Source: an uncultured Sphingomonadales bacterium (lineage in GTDB: Bacteria; Pseudomonadota; Alphaproteobacteria; Sphingomonadales; Sphingomonadaceae). From it: a stretch of 64,000 nt of DNA. A model generated the notes under the pieces. It had not been told where the DNA came from. It did no database searches and worked only from the letters and a program-made list of their open reading frames with translations. How positions within the stretch are numbered: position 1 is the stretch's first letter; each line of letters begins with the position of its first letter. Position numbers and translations under genes: made by a program. Positions 7,344 through 16,268 of the stretch are shown here, piece after piece. Location of the stretch: contig CAINGT010000007.1 in NCBI GenBank assembly GCA_903848655.1, positions 1 through 64,000 of the forward strand, written 5' to 3'.

Positions 7344-8816
7344 ATGGCCCGGCATTCGTGGGGGTCTTTGCTGATCGGCGCGGCGGTGCTGGCCATGCCG
7401 CCGCTGGCACGCGCCGAAACGCTGCGCGAGGCGCTGATCGCGGCGTATAAGACCAATCCCGATCTGGCCGCAGCCCGCGCCAACCAACGCGCGACCGACG
7501 AAACTGTGCCGATTGCGCGCTCTGCCGCGCTGCCCAGTTTGCAAGGGTCGGTCAGCTATGCGCATACGCTGGAAAAACAGGCCTATGGCGCGGCGGATTT
7601 CTATCCCACCGATACGGCGCAAGCGACCACCACATTCAGCGCGCCGTTGTATGCCGGGGGCGGCACGCGCAGCGCGATTTCGGCCGCGCGGATCCGCGTG
7701 CGGCAGGGGCAGGCCAGCTTGCGCGGCACCGAATCGGCGGTGTTTGCGCAAGTCGTGACTGCCTATCTCGATGTCACGCTCGATGCCGCGGTTGTCGCGC
7801 TTAACCGCAACAATGTGCAAGTGCTCGAAGTCAACCTGAAGGCGACGAGCGACCGGTTTGAAATCGGTGATGTTACGCGCACCGATGTGGCGCAATCGCG
7901 ATCCCGGCTGGCGCAAGGGCGGGCGGCGCTGCGCAGTGCCGAAGCCAATCTGATCGGCGCGCGCGAGCATTATATTCAGGTCGTCGGCCATCCGCCCGAT
8001 ACGCTCGATTCGCCGCCGCCGCTGACCGCAATGCCGCATTCGCCCGATGAAGCGGTGGCAATCGCGCTCGATGCCAATCCCGATCTGGCGGCAGCGCGGC
8101 TGGCGCTGCAAGCGGCGGGCGATGATATCAAAGTTGCCGAAGCGGCGCGGCTGCCCCGGCTGGCGGTGGTCGGTTCGACGGCTTATACCAATTATCTCGG
8201 CAGCCTGCCTGCGGCTGCGACGCAATCCGGGTCGCTCGGGCACGTTGGATCGGCGCAGATCGGGTTGCAGGCAACCATTCCGTTCTATCAGGGCGGCTTG
8301 CCCAGCGCGCGCACCCGCCAGGCCCAGGCTTATGCCGGGGCGGCGGACGAGCGCGAGATCGCGGCGGAACGCGCGGTGATTGCCACCGTGCGCGCCGACT
8401 ATGCCGCTTGGTCGGCGGCCAACGACGCGATTGCGCTGAACCAGACGGCGGTTGAATCCGCCGCGCTCAGCCTTGAAGGGGTGCGCGCCGAAAACACCGT
8501 GGGCAACCGCACCATCCTCAATATCCTTGATGCCGAACAGGAACTGCTCAACGCGCAAGTCAATCTCGCGACCGCGCGGCGCAATGCTTACGTCGCCGGG
8601 TTCAATCTGAAATCGGCCACCGGCAAAGCGCAAGCGCGCGATCTGGCGCTCGATGACGATCTGGGCGCGGCCTTGTACGATCCGCAAGTGCATTTTGACC
8701 GCACTGCGGGCGATGCGTGGGACTGGCACCGCGATCCCGATCCGGTGCGGCAGGCGACTTCGACCACCGGCACTCCGGCGCAAGATGCGGCTGTGCCGCA
8801 GCAGCCCCTACCGTAA
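7344..8816 (+). CDS. tolC: TolC family outer membrane channel protein
   Basis: A 490-residue TolC/OEP protein with a signal peptide (MARHSWGSLLIGAAVLAMPP, cleavage after ARA) and two OEP repeats of long alpha-helical heptads (for example AARANQRATDE, SRSRLAQGRAALRSAEANL, NRTILNILDAEQELLNAQVNL). It forms the trimeric outer-membrane exit duct for type I secretion or tripartite efflux. A GTG at 7326 would add six residues and overlap the PCMT-like gene; ATG 7344 is preferred as it starts the signal peptide directly. It is separate from the NodT-type channel of the RND operon at 24 kb. Confidence 0.93.
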   Translation: MARHSWGSLLIGAAVLAMPPLARAETLREALIAAYKTNPDLAAARANQRATDETVPIARSAALPSLQGSVSYAHTLEKQAYGAADFYPTDTAQATTTFSAPLYAGGGTRSAISAARIRVRQGQASLRGTESAVFAQVVTAYLDVTLDAAVVALNRNNVQVLEVNLKATSDRFEIGDVTRTDVAQSRSRLAQGRAALRSAEANLIGAREHYIQVVGHPPDTLDSPPPLTAMPHSPDEAVAIALDANPDLAAARLALQAAGDDIKVAEAARLPRLAVVGSTAYTNYLGSLPAAATQSGSLGHVGSAQIGLQATIPFYQGGLPSARTRQAQAYAGAADEREIAAERAVIATVRADYAAWSAANDAIALNQTAVESAALSLEGVRAENTVGNRTILNILDAEQELLNAQVNLATARRNAYVAGFNLKSATGKAQARDLALDDDLGAALYDPQVHFDRTAGDAWDWHRDPDPVRQATSTTGTPAQDAAVPQQPLP

Positions 8817-8886
8817 CCATGGTCGGCGTGATAACGGTGATCGGTGTGCAGAATCGGCCCCTGCGGCGTAAAGGATCGCGATAGAT

Positions 8887-9339
8887 ATGCGGCAGGCTGG
8901 CGAACCTTCGGTCGAAGACATTCTTGCCTCGATCAAGCAAGTGATCGCGCGCGACATCCCCCCGGCGCATGGGCCGGGCGACACCGCAAACGGGCATGAC
9001 AGCGCCTTGCGCGAACGGTTTGGCGATGTGCTCGATCTGGGCGATATTGGTGCGCAAGTTTTGAGCGCGCAAGTTCCGGGCAGCGAACCGCCACTGGCTG
9101 ACGTCGATGCGCCGCTGCTCAATGCCGCGACGGCAGCGGCAATGCGCGATTCGCTGGGGGCGCTGGCGGCGCGCGTGCAGACCGGTGGCAAGGCGCAAGG
9201 CTTGCGGCCGGGCGAAACCTCGCTCGAAGCGCTGACCCGCGATCTGTTAAAACCGATGCTGGCGCAATGGCTCGATGCGCATTTGCCCGCGATTGTCGAA
9301 CGGCTGGTGGCCGCTGAAATCGCGCGCGCCACGCGCTGA
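8887..9339 (+). CDS. DUF2497 (PopZ-like) protein
   Basis: The 150-residue protein starts with the DUF2497 signature [18 protein letters not shown] (residues 5-22). It has a low-complexity acidic/Ala middle and a C-terminal helical block ([36 protein letters not shown]). This two-ended build matches PopZ, the polar scaffold that anchors chromosome origins and cell-cycle regulators in alphaproteobacteria. PopZ function is inferred from family. The stop overlaps the ATG of the next gene by one base. Confidence 0.83.
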   Translation: MRQAGEPSVEDILASIKQVIARDIPPAHGPGDTANGHDSALRERFGDVLDLGDIGAQVLSAQVPGSEPPLADVDAPLLNAATAAAMRDSLGALAARVQTGGKAQGLRPGETSLEALTRDLLKPMLAQWLDAHLPAIVERLVAAEIARATR

Positions 9340-9740
9340 TGGCTGATCCGGCCATACTGGCACAAGCCACCCGCGCGTTGCAGCAACTGGGCGGTTTTGC
9401 CCCCAGGCGACATATCTTTTTGTGCGTCGATCCCGAAACCGACAAATGCTGCCCGCGCGATGCAGGGCGTGAAAGCTGGCGTTTTTTGAAGGCGCGGCTG
9501 GGTGAACTGGCGCTGGGCGGCGCGGCGGGGGTGTTGCGCAGCAAAGCGGGATGCTTGCGCGTCTGCGCGCTCGGCCCGGTGGCGGTCGTCTATCCCGAAG
9601 GCGTGTGGTACCATTCGTGCACTCCGGCGGTGCTTGAACGGATCATCGTTGAACATCTGCGCGATGGGTGCCCAGTCGCGGACTACCGATTCATTCCCCC
9701 AGCAGCCAGCGACCAAGCAGCCGCCCGAACGGAAACGTAA
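9339..9740 (+). CDS. Thioredoxin-like [2Fe-2S] ferredoxin domain protein
   Basis: A 133-residue protein with a thioredoxin-like ferredoxin fold: [16 protein letters not shown] places cysteines at 29 and 37/38, and [22 protein letters not shown] at 72 and 76. The C-x7/8-C ... C-x3-C spacing and the PEGVWY segment are typical of (2Fe-2S) ferredoxin domain proteins. The role is probably electron transfer, partner unknown. The start overlaps the DUF2497 stop (TGATG). Its 3' end overlaps the convergent DUF2306-like gene by 50 bp. Confidence 0.85.
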   Translation: MADPAILAQATRALQQLGGFAPRRHIFLCVDPETDKCCPRDAGRESWRFLKARLGELALGGAAGVLRSKAGCLRVCALGPVAVVYPEGVWYHSCTPAVLERIIVEHLRDGCPVADYRFIPPAASDQAAARTET

Positions 9741-10170
9741 AAGCCCCCGCGATCAGCAGCGATCCGATCACCAGCGACCGGATCGTCTGGCGATGGGCCA
9801 TGATATTGTGACGCCGCGCGGCATAGACCGCCCAAGGCGTCGCCACCAGCACCAGCACTGACAGCGCGTGGATCGGGCTGAACTGCCCGTGGCGAATCCC
9901 GCGCACCCACAAGCTGTCAAACGCGCTGACCATCATGCCGCTGGCCCAGATCCATCCGAGCAGCCGATGCCGCCGCGTGCCGCGCCGCTGCCACAGCAGC
10001 ACCGGGGTCAGCGCCAGCACCACGACCATCGCCGCCAGATGCACCCAGACGGTGATTGCGATGGTGTGCCAATGCGGCTGGCCGCGCACGATTGCGGCAA
10101 GCACCAGCGCCAGCAACAGCGCCGTGCCTGCGCCCAACACGCGCTCAAGCCGGTCCGGCGTGCGATCCAT
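9691..10170 (-). CDS. DUF2306-like four-helix membrane protein
   Basis: This 159-residue protein has about four hydrophobic helices ([64 protein letters not shown]). It has the [20 protein letters not shown] and HRQTIRSL segments typical of DUF2306-type proteins (His-rich, possibly haem-binding in relatives). Function is unknown. ATG 10170 overlaps the stop of the acyltransferase gene by one base (TGATG), so the two are translationally coupled. Upstream extensions in this frame lie inside that gene and were rejected. Confidence 0.75.
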   Translation of the reverse strand: MDRTPDRLERVLGAGTALLLALVLAAIVRGQPHWHTIAITVWVHLAAMVVVLALTPVLLWQRRGTRRHRLLGWIWASGMMVSAFDSLWVRGIRHGQFSPIHALSVLVLVATPWAVYAARRHNIMAHRQTIRSLVIGSLLIAGAFTFPFGRLLGRWLLGE

Positions 10171-10787
10171 CAACGCGCGTCTCCGGCAAAATCGATCATT
10201 CCGCGCGCGGGGTGGCGCGGGGTTACGCCGCGATAGGCGGCAGCGATTTGCGCCATGTCTGCTGCCATATCGCCGCTCGGCATGATTGCCTGTCCCAGGC
10301 CACCGACGCGCCGGGCATAGTCCATCATGCCTACAACCATCGGCACGCCTGCGCCCAGCGCAATGTGATAGAACCCGGTGCGCCATGCTCGCACCTGGCT
10401 GCGCGTGCCTTCAGGCGCAATCACCAGCGCAAAGCGGTCGCGCCGGGCAAATTCGGCGATCATCGCGCTGACCATGTCGTGATTGCCTGACCGGTCAACC
10501 GCAATCCCGCCCATATCGCGCATGAACCCGCCCAGCGGCCAGCGAAACAGGCTTGCTTTCGCCATGAAGTGCGGCTCGATCCCCAATTCCTCCGTCAGCC
10601 CTAGAAAATAGACGAAATCCCAGTTCGACGTGTGCGGCGCGGCGATAATGACATAGCGCCCGCCCGGCGGTGGCGTGCCTTCGGCGCGCCAGCCTTGCTG
10701 CCGGTAAAACGCCAGCAGCGCGGCGCGGGTCATGCGCGACAGCGGCCCGATTGACCGCTCGCTGGCAGGGATGGGACTGTCGATCAT
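10170..10787 (-). CDS. Lysophospholipid acyltransferase family protein (PlsC-like)
   Basis: A 205-residue acyltransferase. HTSNWD supplies the HX4D catalytic motif near residue 53, FMAKASLFRWPLGGFMRDMGGIAVDR the second block, and APEGTRS the third. It would transfer an acyl group to a lysophospholipid or related acceptor at the inner membrane; the exact acceptor is unknown. ATG 10787 (AGG five nt upstream) is favoured over 10805. It is coupled to the DUF2306-like gene downstream. Confidence 0.87.
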   Translation of the reverse strand: MIDSPIPASERSIGPLSRMTRAALLAFYRQQGWRAEGTPPPGGRYVIIAAPHTSNWDFVYFLGLTEELGIEPHFMAKASLFRWPLGGFMRDMGGIAVDRSGNHDMVSAMIAEFARRDRFALVIAPEGTRSQVRAWRTGFYHIALGAGVPMVVGMMDYARRVGGLGQAIMPSGDMAADMAQIAAAYRGVTPRHPARGMIDFAGDAR

Positions 10788-10892
10788 GCGACCTGGAGCA
10801 TACACGGCAAATCAGCCCGAGTCGAACTGCGGCTTGGACAGTTGCGCATCGCGGGCCTATCACCGCGGCGCACCCACAGCAGGAGAAACAAC

Positions 10893-11252
10893 TTGGGTTT
10901 GATCGGCAATCCCCGGCTGCGGCACATCCTGGCGGCGGGCTGGCATGGCCGCTGCCCCGCCTGCGGGGGTGCAAGCATGTTCGACGGCTGGCTGACACTG
11001 GTGCCGCGCTGCCCTGCCTGCGGGCTCGATTACAGCTTTGCCCATGCCGATGATGGCCCGGCGTTCTTTGCGCTATGCATTACCGCCTTTCCGCTGACAT
11101 TCGTCGCGGTGTGGATCGAAGTAACGTTTGCCCCGCCATGGTGGGTTCATGCGCTGGTCTCGCTGCCGATTCTGGCGATCGGCTGCTTGGGTTCGCTCCG
11201 TCCGTTCAAAGGCTGGCTGGTGGCATCGCAATATGTCAACGAGGCGGCGTGA
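10893..11252 (+). CDS. DUF983 zinc-ribbon membrane protein
   Basis: The protein has paired CPACGG and CPACGLDY knuckles forming a zinc ribbon, then two transmembrane helices (FFALCITAFPLTFVAVWIEV and HALVSLPILAIGCLGSL), matching DUF983. These small inner-membrane proteins often lie near cytochrome oxidase or envelope genes; function is unknown. The start is TTG 10893 with AGGAG eight nt upstream, giving 119 residues starting GLIGNPRLRHIL, the usual family beginning; an in-frame ATG at 10842 lacks such a site. It converges head-on with the GST gene, stops adjacent. Confidence 0.85.
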   Translation: MGLIGNPRLRHILAAGWHGRCPACGGASMFDGWLTLVPRCPACGLDYSFAHADDGPAFFALCITAFPLTFVAVWIEVTFAPPWWVHALVSLPILAIGCLGSLRPFKGWLVASQYVNEAA

Positions 11253-11936
11253 TTACCGAGCGCGATAATCGGCGGTAACCGCGCCACAGCGCGCCAGATC
11301 GGCCTCATGTTCCGCCTCGCGCCACGTTTCGGCGAGCGCGGCCCGTTCCCATTCCAGCATTGCCGGATGCGCCAGGATATGCGCCACCCAGCGCGCCCCT
11401 GCCGCCCCGACATCAAGGCCATACGTGCGGATGCGAAACGCGACCGGGGCGTAGAATGCATCGGCGGCGGTGAAGTCCGCGCCCGCCAGCCACGGGCCGC
11501 CAAACCGGTCGAGCGCTTCGGCAAAGATTTCGCCAATCCGGGCAATATCGCGCGCCAGATCGTCGGGCACGCTGGCAAGCTGCGCGCGCACCCCGACATT
11601 CATCGTGCAGCGGTTGCGCAAGGCGGAAAATCCGCCGTGCATTTCGGCAACGATGCACTGCGCAAAGGCGCGCGCGGCCGGGTCGCTGGGCCAGACTGCG
11701 GGATAGCGATCTGCCAGCCACAGCGTGATGCCGAGCGAATCCCACACCGTGGTCGCCCCGTCGATCAGCGCGGGCACTTGTCCGGTGGGTGAAAACGCGC
11801 GAAATTCCTGCCAGTTGACCGGTTTGGCAAAAGGTTCGACGCGATCCTCGAACGCAATGCCGAGCGCGCGCATCAGCACCCACGGGCGCAACGACCAGCT
11901 TGAATAGTTGCGGTTGGCGGTAATCAGCGTGACCAT
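11253..11936 (-). CDS. Glutathione S-transferase family protein
   Basis: A 227-residue cytosolic GST. The N-terminal thioredoxin-like domain starts TLITANRNYSSWSLRPWVL (Ser in the S-S/C-W-S position typical of bacterial GSTs) and includes SPTGQVPALIDG with the cis-Pro. The C-terminal helical domain follows from about residue 85 (WLAGADFTAADAFYAPV). It likely conjugates or reduces small electrophiles; the substrate is unknown. It lies 25 nt downstream of scoB on the same strand and could be co-transcribed. Confidence 0.9.
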   Translation of the reverse strand: MVTLITANRNYSSWSLRPWVLMRALGIAFEDRVEPFAKPVNWQEFRAFSPTGQVPALIDGATTVWDSLGITLWLADRYPAVWPSDPAARAFAQCIVAEMHGGFSALRNRCTMNVGVRAQLASVPDDLARDIARIGEIFAEALDRFGGPWLAGADFTAADAFYAPVAFRIRTYGLDVGAAGARWVAHILAHPAMLEWERAALAETWREAEHEADLARCGAVTADYRAR

Positions 11937-11961
11937 CGGTGTGCCTCGGGCCGGTGCGGGG

Positions 11962-12600
11962 TCAGGCGATATAATGCGCGGTGGTGTTCGCCGCGATGTC
12001 CGCAGCGCTCACACCCGGCGCGCATTCGATCAGGCGGAACGGGCTGGCATGGTCAGGCCGGGCAAACACCGCCAGATCGGTAATCACCATATCGACGACA
12101 TTGCGCCCGGTCAGCGGCAGGGTGCACGCGGGGACGAATTTGGCGCTACCGTCTTTGGCGCAATGTTCCATCACCACGATGATCCGCTTCACCCCGGCGA
12201 CAAGGTCCATCGCCCCGCCCATGCCCTTGATCATCTTGCCCGGCACCATCCAGTTGGCGATATCGCCGTTTTCGGCGACTTCCATCGCGCCCAGCACGGT
12301 CAGATCGATATGCCCGCCGCGAATCATCGCAAAACTGGTGGCGCTGTCGAAATAGGCCGATTGCGGCAATTGGCTGATCGTCTGCTTGCCCGCGTTTATC
12401 AGATCGGCATCGACATCGTCGTCATAAGGGAACGGCCCGATGCCCAACATGCCGTTTTCCGATTGCAGCGTGACGGTCATTTCGGGCGGGATATGGTTGG
12501 CCACCAGCGTCGGGATGCCGATGCCGAGATTGACATAGAACCCGTCTTGCAGTTCGCGCGCCGCGCGTGCCGCCATTTCGTCGCGGGTCCAGCCCATCAT
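11962..12600 (-). CDS. scoB: 3-oxoacid CoA-transferase subunit B
   Basis: This 212-residue protein is the beta subunit of succinyl-CoA:3-ketoacid CoA-transferase. The catalytic glutamate lies in [12 protein letters not shown] (about residues 46-57); [27 protein letters not shown] and HCAKDGSAK are also conserved. With ScoA it activates acetoacetate to acetoacetyl-CoA using succinyl-CoA, for ketone-body or PHB-derived carbon. Its ATG overlaps the scoA stop in ATGA, ensuring coupled, equimolar translation. Confidence 0.93.
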   Translation of the reverse strand: MMGWTRDEMAARAARELQDGFYVNLGIGIPTLVANHIPPEMTVTLQSENGMLGIGPFPYDDDVDADLINAGKQTISQLPQSAYFDSATSFAMIRGGHIDLTVLGAMEVAENGDIANWMVPGKMIKGMGGAMDLVAGVKRIIVVMEHCAKDGSAKFVPACTLPLTGRNVVDMVITDLAVFARPDHASPFRLIECAPGVSAADIAANTTAHYIA

Positions 12601-13307
12601 GCGTTCTCCCGTGTGCGGGTGGTGCGGAATTCGATCTGCTTGTCATAAGGCGCGCCAAGGATCAGCCGCTGGACATAGACGCCGGGCAGATGGATGCAAT
12701 CGGGATCGAGGCTGCCGGTGGGCACGATCTCTTCGACTTCGACCACGCAGACTTTGCCGCATTGCGCGGCAGGCACGTTGAAATTGCGCGCCGTTTTGCG
12801 GAACACGACATTGCCGGTGGGATCGGCGCGCCATGCTTTGACCAGCGCGAGATCGGCAACAATGCCGCGTTCGAGAATATAGTCCTGCCCGTCGAAGTTT
12901 TTGACCTCTTTGCCTTCGGCCACCAGCGTGCCGACGCCGGTTTTGGTATAGAACCCCGGAATGCCGGCGCCGCCCGCGCGCATCCGTTCGGCCAGCGTGC
13001 CTTGCGGGCAGAATTCGACGGCGAGTTCGCCCGCCAGATATTGCCGTTCGAACTCCTTGTTTTCACCAACATAGGATGCGATCATCTTTTTGACCTGACG
13101 GCTGCGCAACAGCTTGCCGATGCCCTGGTTGTCGATCCCGGCATTGTTTGAGGCGAATGTCAGCCCGGAAACCCCCGATGCCAGCACCGCATCGATCAGC
13201 CGTTCGGGCACCCCGCACAGCCCGAACCCGCCACACGCCACCAGCAGCCCGTCGCGCAACAGCCCGTCGAGCGCGGCGGCGGCATCACCGTAGATCTTGC
13301 TGGCCAT
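12597..13307 (-). CDS. scoA: 3-oxoacid CoA-transferase subunit A
   Basis: This 236-residue protein is the alpha subunit of [19 protein letters not shown] forms the CoA-binding loop, and [15 protein letters not shown] and [10 protein letters not shown] are family hallmarks. Two tandem ATGs (13310, 13307) follow AAGGAG; the second has the better six-nt spacing and was chosen. An in-frame extension to 13766 runs through the intergenic region and opposite the stress-protein gene and was rejected. It forms an operon with scoB. Confidence 0.93.
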   Translation of the reverse strand: MASKIYGDAAAALDGLLRDGLLVACGGFGLCGVPERLIDAVLASGVSGLTFASNNAGIDNQGIGKLLRSRQVKKMIASYVGENKEFERQYLAGELAVEFCPQGTLAERMRAGGAGIPGFYTKTGVGTLVAEGKEVKNFDGQDYILERGIVADLALVKAWRADPTGNVVFRKTARNFNVPAAQCGKVCVVEVEEIVPTGSLDPDCIHLPGVYVQRLILGAPYDKQIEFRTTRTRENA

Positions 13308-13454
13308 CATCGTCTCCTTGCACGGCACCGGGGCTTGGCGATAATTCGGGCAAGGCCGCGTGGCGAGGGGTTTTTTCGCTGTGGCAGCAATTGGTTCGCT
13401 CCGGTTGCCGTATGCCGCTGGTATAAGCGCGTGTGAGCGCCGATAGTGCGCAAA

Positions 13455-13468
13455 TTGACCTGGATCAT
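13455..13468. promoter_or_regulatory. FNR/FnrL-type binding site
   Basis: TTGACCTGGATCAT matches the FNR consensus TTGAY-N4-RTCAA with one mismatch at the last base. It lies 58 bp upstream of the universal-stress gene start (13527). FnrL-controlled usp-like genes are known in alphaproteobacteria, so low-oxygen induction is plausible. The match is by eye. Confidence 0.5.
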
Positions 13469-13526
13469 GGCCGATTCGTGCGGGGGCGCGCACAGTCTTA
13501 GGCAACCGAAACCAAAGGATGATCCC

Positions 13527-14306
13527 ATGCGCTCGATTCTGTGCCCCGTCGATAATTCCCCCGCGCTCGATGACCGGGTGGAAACCGCGCTTGCGCTTGC
13601 GCGTGTGGTGGGCGGGCATGTCACGTTCCAGATTGCCACGCCGTTTGCCGAACTGGCGTTGTGGGAACCGTTCGGCGGGGCCGCGCTGTCGGCTGAAGCG
13701 ATCAACCAAGTGCGCGCCGCCGATGAACGGCTGGCAAGCACGCTCGATGCGCGGCTTGCCCCGCAAGATGTGGCGTTCGATGTCGTGGTGGTCGATGAAG
13801 GGCGGATCGAAGGCGTGGCGAGCGCATCCCGCTTCAGCGATATCGTGGTCAGCAGCCTTGACGATCCAGCGCTCGAAGAAATCGGGCTAGGGGTGCGGCT
13901 GCCGGTGCTGGCGGTGCCGCGCGGGGTGCCCATGCTGACGTTTGACCGCCCGGCGGTGGTGGCATGGGATGGCGGGCACGAAAGCGCGGCGGCCTTGCGC
14001 GCGGCCGTGCCGCTGTTGCGGCTGGCGAGCGCGGTGCATGTGCTGACCGTGCGCGAAAAGGGCAACGATTACCCCGCTGCCGATGCCGCTAGCTATTTGT
14101 CGCGGCACGGTATCCATGCCGACGTGCATCAGGTGGAACGCGTTGGCGCGATTTCCGCAACGCTTGAAAGCTTTGCCCACGACGTCGGGGCGGGGCTGAT
14201 CGTGATGGGGCTGTTCGGCAAAAGCCGGTTGCGCGAATTGCTGCTCGGCGGGGTGTCGCGGGCCATGCTCGACCGGTCGGTGGTGCCGCTGCTGCTGGCG
14301 CATTGA
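13527..14306 (+). CDS. Universal stress protein (UspA family)
   Basis: A 259-residue protein starting [17 protein letters not shown] with a Usp fold. The C-terminal half contains [22 protein letters not shown], the G-2x-G-9x-GGVS ATP-binding motif of nucleotide-binding Usp proteins. The N-terminal half is a diverged Usp repeat, giving the tandem length of about 260. It probably acts in stress or low-energy survival in the cytoplasm. ATG 13527 has AAAGGA upstream. An FNR-like box precedes it. Confidence 0.85.
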   Translation: MRSILCPVDNSPALDDRVETALALARVVGGHVTFQIATPFAELALWEPFGGAALSAEAINQVRAADERLASTLDARLAPQDVAFDVVVVDEGRIEGVASASRFSDIVVSSLDDPALEEIGLGVRLPVLAVPRGVPMLTFDRPAVVAWDGGHESAAALRAAVPLLRLASAVHVLTVREKGNDYPAADAASYLSRHGIHADVHQVERVGAISATLESFAHDVGAGLIVMGLFGKSRLRELLLGGVSRAMLDRSVVPLLLAH

Positions 14307-14388
14307 TCGTAAAGCGTGTTCGCGGCTGGTAATCGCGATGCAGCAGTGCCATGATCGGGGACCGCCGCTGTTCATCGGGATTGTTGCT

Positions 14389-15153
14389 ATGCCATCCAGA
14401 CTGTTTACCCGCCTGATCGCGCTCTGCACTCTGATCGTGATGGCACCTGTGGCCCAAGCCGCACCACCGGTCGCGCCTGCGGCCATCGCCGCCGCGCTGG
14501 CCGATCCTGCGCGCAGCACCGACAACCGCGCGCTCGATGCCGGTCGTCAGCCCGCCGCGATGCTCGCGTTTTCGCAACTGCGCCGGGGCGATGTGGTGGC
14601 CGACTGGGGTGCGGGCGGCGGCTATTATTCCGAATTGCTGGCGCGCGCGGTTGGGCCGCGCGGACTGGTCTACGGCATCGGTATCGACGCGGGGTACAAG
14701 CCGCAGGTATGGCAACCGCTGCTTGATCGGCATGACAATTTGCGCGCGATGTTCGTGCCCGCCGCCAGCCAGGTGTTCGGCGCCAACAGCCTTGACGTGA
14801 TTTTCAGCCATCTGGAATATCACGATCTCTACTGGTCATCGGAAAAGTATCATTACCCGGTGCGCGATGTCGATGCGGTGCTGCGCAACTGGTTTGCCGC
14901 GCTGCGTCCGGGCGGGCGGGTGATCGTGATCGATCATGCTGCCAGCGGTGGCGATCCGCGCGAAACCGCCGACAAATATCACCGCATCGATCCGGCGCGG
15001 GTGCGCGCGGACTTTGCCAAAGCCGGGTTCGTGCTCGCAGCTGAAAGCACGCTGCTGCAAAACAAGGACGATCCGCACACCGTTGGCGTGTTCGATCCCG
15101 CTGTGCGCGGGCATACTGATCGGTTCGCGATGCGCTTTGTCAAACCGCGCTAA
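14389..15153 (+). CDS. Exported class I SAM-dependent methyltransferase-like protein
   Basis: The 254-residue protein has a signal peptide (LIALCTLIVMAPVAQA, cleavage near 24-26) and a Rossmann methyltransferase domain with DVVADWGAGGGYYSELLA as motif I. LRPGGRVIVIDHAA is the post-I region. This matches the COG4798-like group of predicted secreted methyltransferases; how a periplasmic protein would obtain SAM is unclear. ATG 14389 starts the signal peptide, so it was preferred to ATG 14338. A strong hairpin (15158-15179) follows the stop. Confidence 0.82.
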   Translation: MPSRLFTRLIALCTLIVMAPVAQAAPPVAPAAIAAALADPARSTDNRALDAGRQPAAMLAFSQLRRGDVVADWGAGGGYYSELLARAVGPRGLVYGIGIDAGYKPQVWQPLLDRHDNLRAMFVPAASQVFGANSLDVIFSHLEYHDLYWSSEKYHYPVRDVDAVLRNWFAALRPGGRVIVIDHAASGGDPRETADKYHRIDPARVRADFAKAGFVLAAESTLLQNKDDPHTVGVFDPAVRGHTDRFAMRFVKPR

Positions 15154-15183
15154 TCGCGCATGACCGCAAGCGGCCATGCAAAA

Positions 15184-15305
15184 AATGCAACTGGCGCGGC
15201 TCTTTTCGCACTTGCACAATTTTGGTGTGCAGTGCATTCAGACCATGCCTTTCAGGCATCCTCTCCCAAAACTTTCAGCCCGGCCGGCAACGGTCGGGCT
15301 TTTTT
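15184..15305 (+). ncRNA. Candidate small RNA with CCTCTCC anti-SD stretch
   Basis: Between the methyltransferase and rpmH lies a compact run of structure. First is a hairpin at 15208-15235 (GCAC-TGCACA paired with TGTGCAGTGC, extended by AATGCA/TGCATT). Second is ATGCCT-TTC-AGGCAT at 15245-15259. Then comes an unpaired TCCTCTCCC (15259-15267), complementary to Shine-Dalgarno sequence. Last is a rho-independent terminator (15277-15305). This is the architecture of a trans-acting sRNA that blocks ribosome binding sites. It may be an independent transcript or 3'-UTR derived; no clear promoter was seen. Conserved sphingomonad sRNAs (e.g. SuhB) exist, but homology cannot be verified here. Confidence 0.5.
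15277..15305 (+). terminator. Rho-independent terminator
   Basis: AGCCCGGCCG, loop GCAA, CGGTCGGGCT, then six Ts (15300-15305): a 10-bp stem with one wobble and a good U-tract. It ends the candidate sRNA or the methyltransferase transcript before rpmH. Confidence 0.9.
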
Positions 15306-15418
15306 CTGATCGCTTGACGCCGCGCGCCGGATTGCCTATCCGCCGAAGCCTGATTCTTGGCTGGACCGTAAGCATCGGCCCCGTCGCCACTTGGCCTATT
15401 ACAACAGAGCACCCCGTC

Positions 15419-15553
15419 ATGAAGCGCACTTTTCAGCCCAGTCTCCTCGTTCGCGCCCGTCGCCATGGCTTTCGCGCCCGCACCGCCACGGTTGGTGGCC
15501 GCAACATCCTGCGTGCGCGTCGCGCCCGTGGCCGCAAGAAGCTGTCGGCCTGA
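15419..15553 (+). CDS. rpmH: 50S ribosomal protein L34
   Basis: The 44-residue product [20 protein letters not shown]... ending GRKKLSA is L34, highly basic and of the standard length. It is the first gene of the conserved rpmH-rnpA-yidD-yidC cluster linking ribosome and RNase P with membrane-protein insertion. The longer in-frame extension upstream (from 15176) crosses the terminator and is not coding. Confidence 0.97.
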   Translation: MKRTFQPSLLVRARRHGFRARTATVGGRNILRARRARGRKKLSA

Positions 15554-15579
15554 ACGCAGCAGCGCAAGCGTGGTGCGGA

Positions 15580-15993
15580 ATGGGGGCTGATACCCCTGTG
15601 GTTGATTCTGCCCCTTTGCGCCTTGATGTGATTCGCAAGCGCGCCGATTTCGTTGCCGCCAACCATGGTTTGCGCGTAGCACGGCCAGGATTCGTGTTGC
15701 TGGTGCGGCCAGCGGTGCAAGACCTGCACATCGCGCGGTTTGGTGTGACAGTTACCCGCAAAATCGGCAACGCGGTCTGCCGCAACCGCATGAAGCGGCG
15801 GTTTCGCGCGCTGTTGCGCGATATTCTGCCACAGCGCGGCATCGGCGGAGCCGACCATGTGCTGATTGGCCGCGAAGGCGGGGTGGAGCGCGATTTCGCG
15901 CTGTTGCGTATCGAGCTCGAAGCCGCGCTGGCACGCGCCGCACAGGGCAAAGGCGATCCCCCGCGCCGCCCGCGTGGCGGTGGCAAGCGGTGA
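15580..15993 (+). CDS. rnpA: Ribonuclease P protein component
   Basis: This 137-residue protein is RnpA: LRLDVIRKRADFVAAN at the start, ARFGVTVTRKIGNAVCRNRMKRRFRALLRD containing the RNR signature, and a basic tail (PPRRPRGGGKR). It assists the RNase P RNA in 5' maturation of tRNAs. ATG 15580, 26 nt after the rpmH stop, is the likely start. The stop overlaps the yidD start (TGATG). Confidence 0.93.
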   Translation: MGADTPVVDSAPLRLDVIRKRADFVAANHGLRVARPGFVLLVRPAVQDLHIARFGVTVTRKIGNAVCRNRMKRRFRALLRDILPQRGIGGADHVLIGREGGVERDFALLRIELEAALARAAQGKGDPPRRPRGGGKR

Positions 15994-16202
15994 TGAAACG
16001 CGTGCTGATCCTGCTGGTGCGCGCGTGGCAGATCGGCCCTTCGGCGGTGCTGCTGCCAACCTGCCGGTTTGCGCCCAGTTGTTCGGCGTATGCAATTGCC
16101 GCGCTGGAACGCCATGGTGCGTTTAGGGGTGGCTGGCTGACGCTGAAGCGGCTATTGCGCTGCCATCCGTGGGGTGGCAGCGGGTACGATCCGGTGCCCT
16201 GA
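15993..16202 (+). CDS. yidD: Membrane protein insertion efficiency factor YidD
   Basis: The 69-residue protein MKRVLILLVRAWQIGPSAVL... has the YidD signature (CRFAPSCSAYAIAALERHGAFRGGWL, RLLRCHPWGGSGYDPVP). It is an amphipathic peripheral inner-membrane protein that helps Sec/YidC-dependent insertion. A GTG at 15990 would add one residue; ATG 15993 overlaps the rnpA stop by one base. Confidence 0.96.
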   Translation: MKRVLILLVRAWQIGPSAVLLPTCRFAPSCSAYAIAALERHGAFRGGWLTLKRLLRCHPWGGSGYDPVP

Positions 16203-16268
16203 CGCAAAGGCATCGCCCGATTTGCGCCCGCCATTTTTGCGAATTCGAACCGAACCAGCCGAGGCATA

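Noticed and set aside
7185-8783. 532-codon minus-strand frame opposite tolC
   Set aside because: Antisense to a clear TolC protein; composition is Arg/Gly-rich with no family motifs.
15176-15418. Short protein extending rpmH upstream
   Set aside because: The frame crosses a rho-independent terminator and two hairpins; L34 begins at 15419 in all families.
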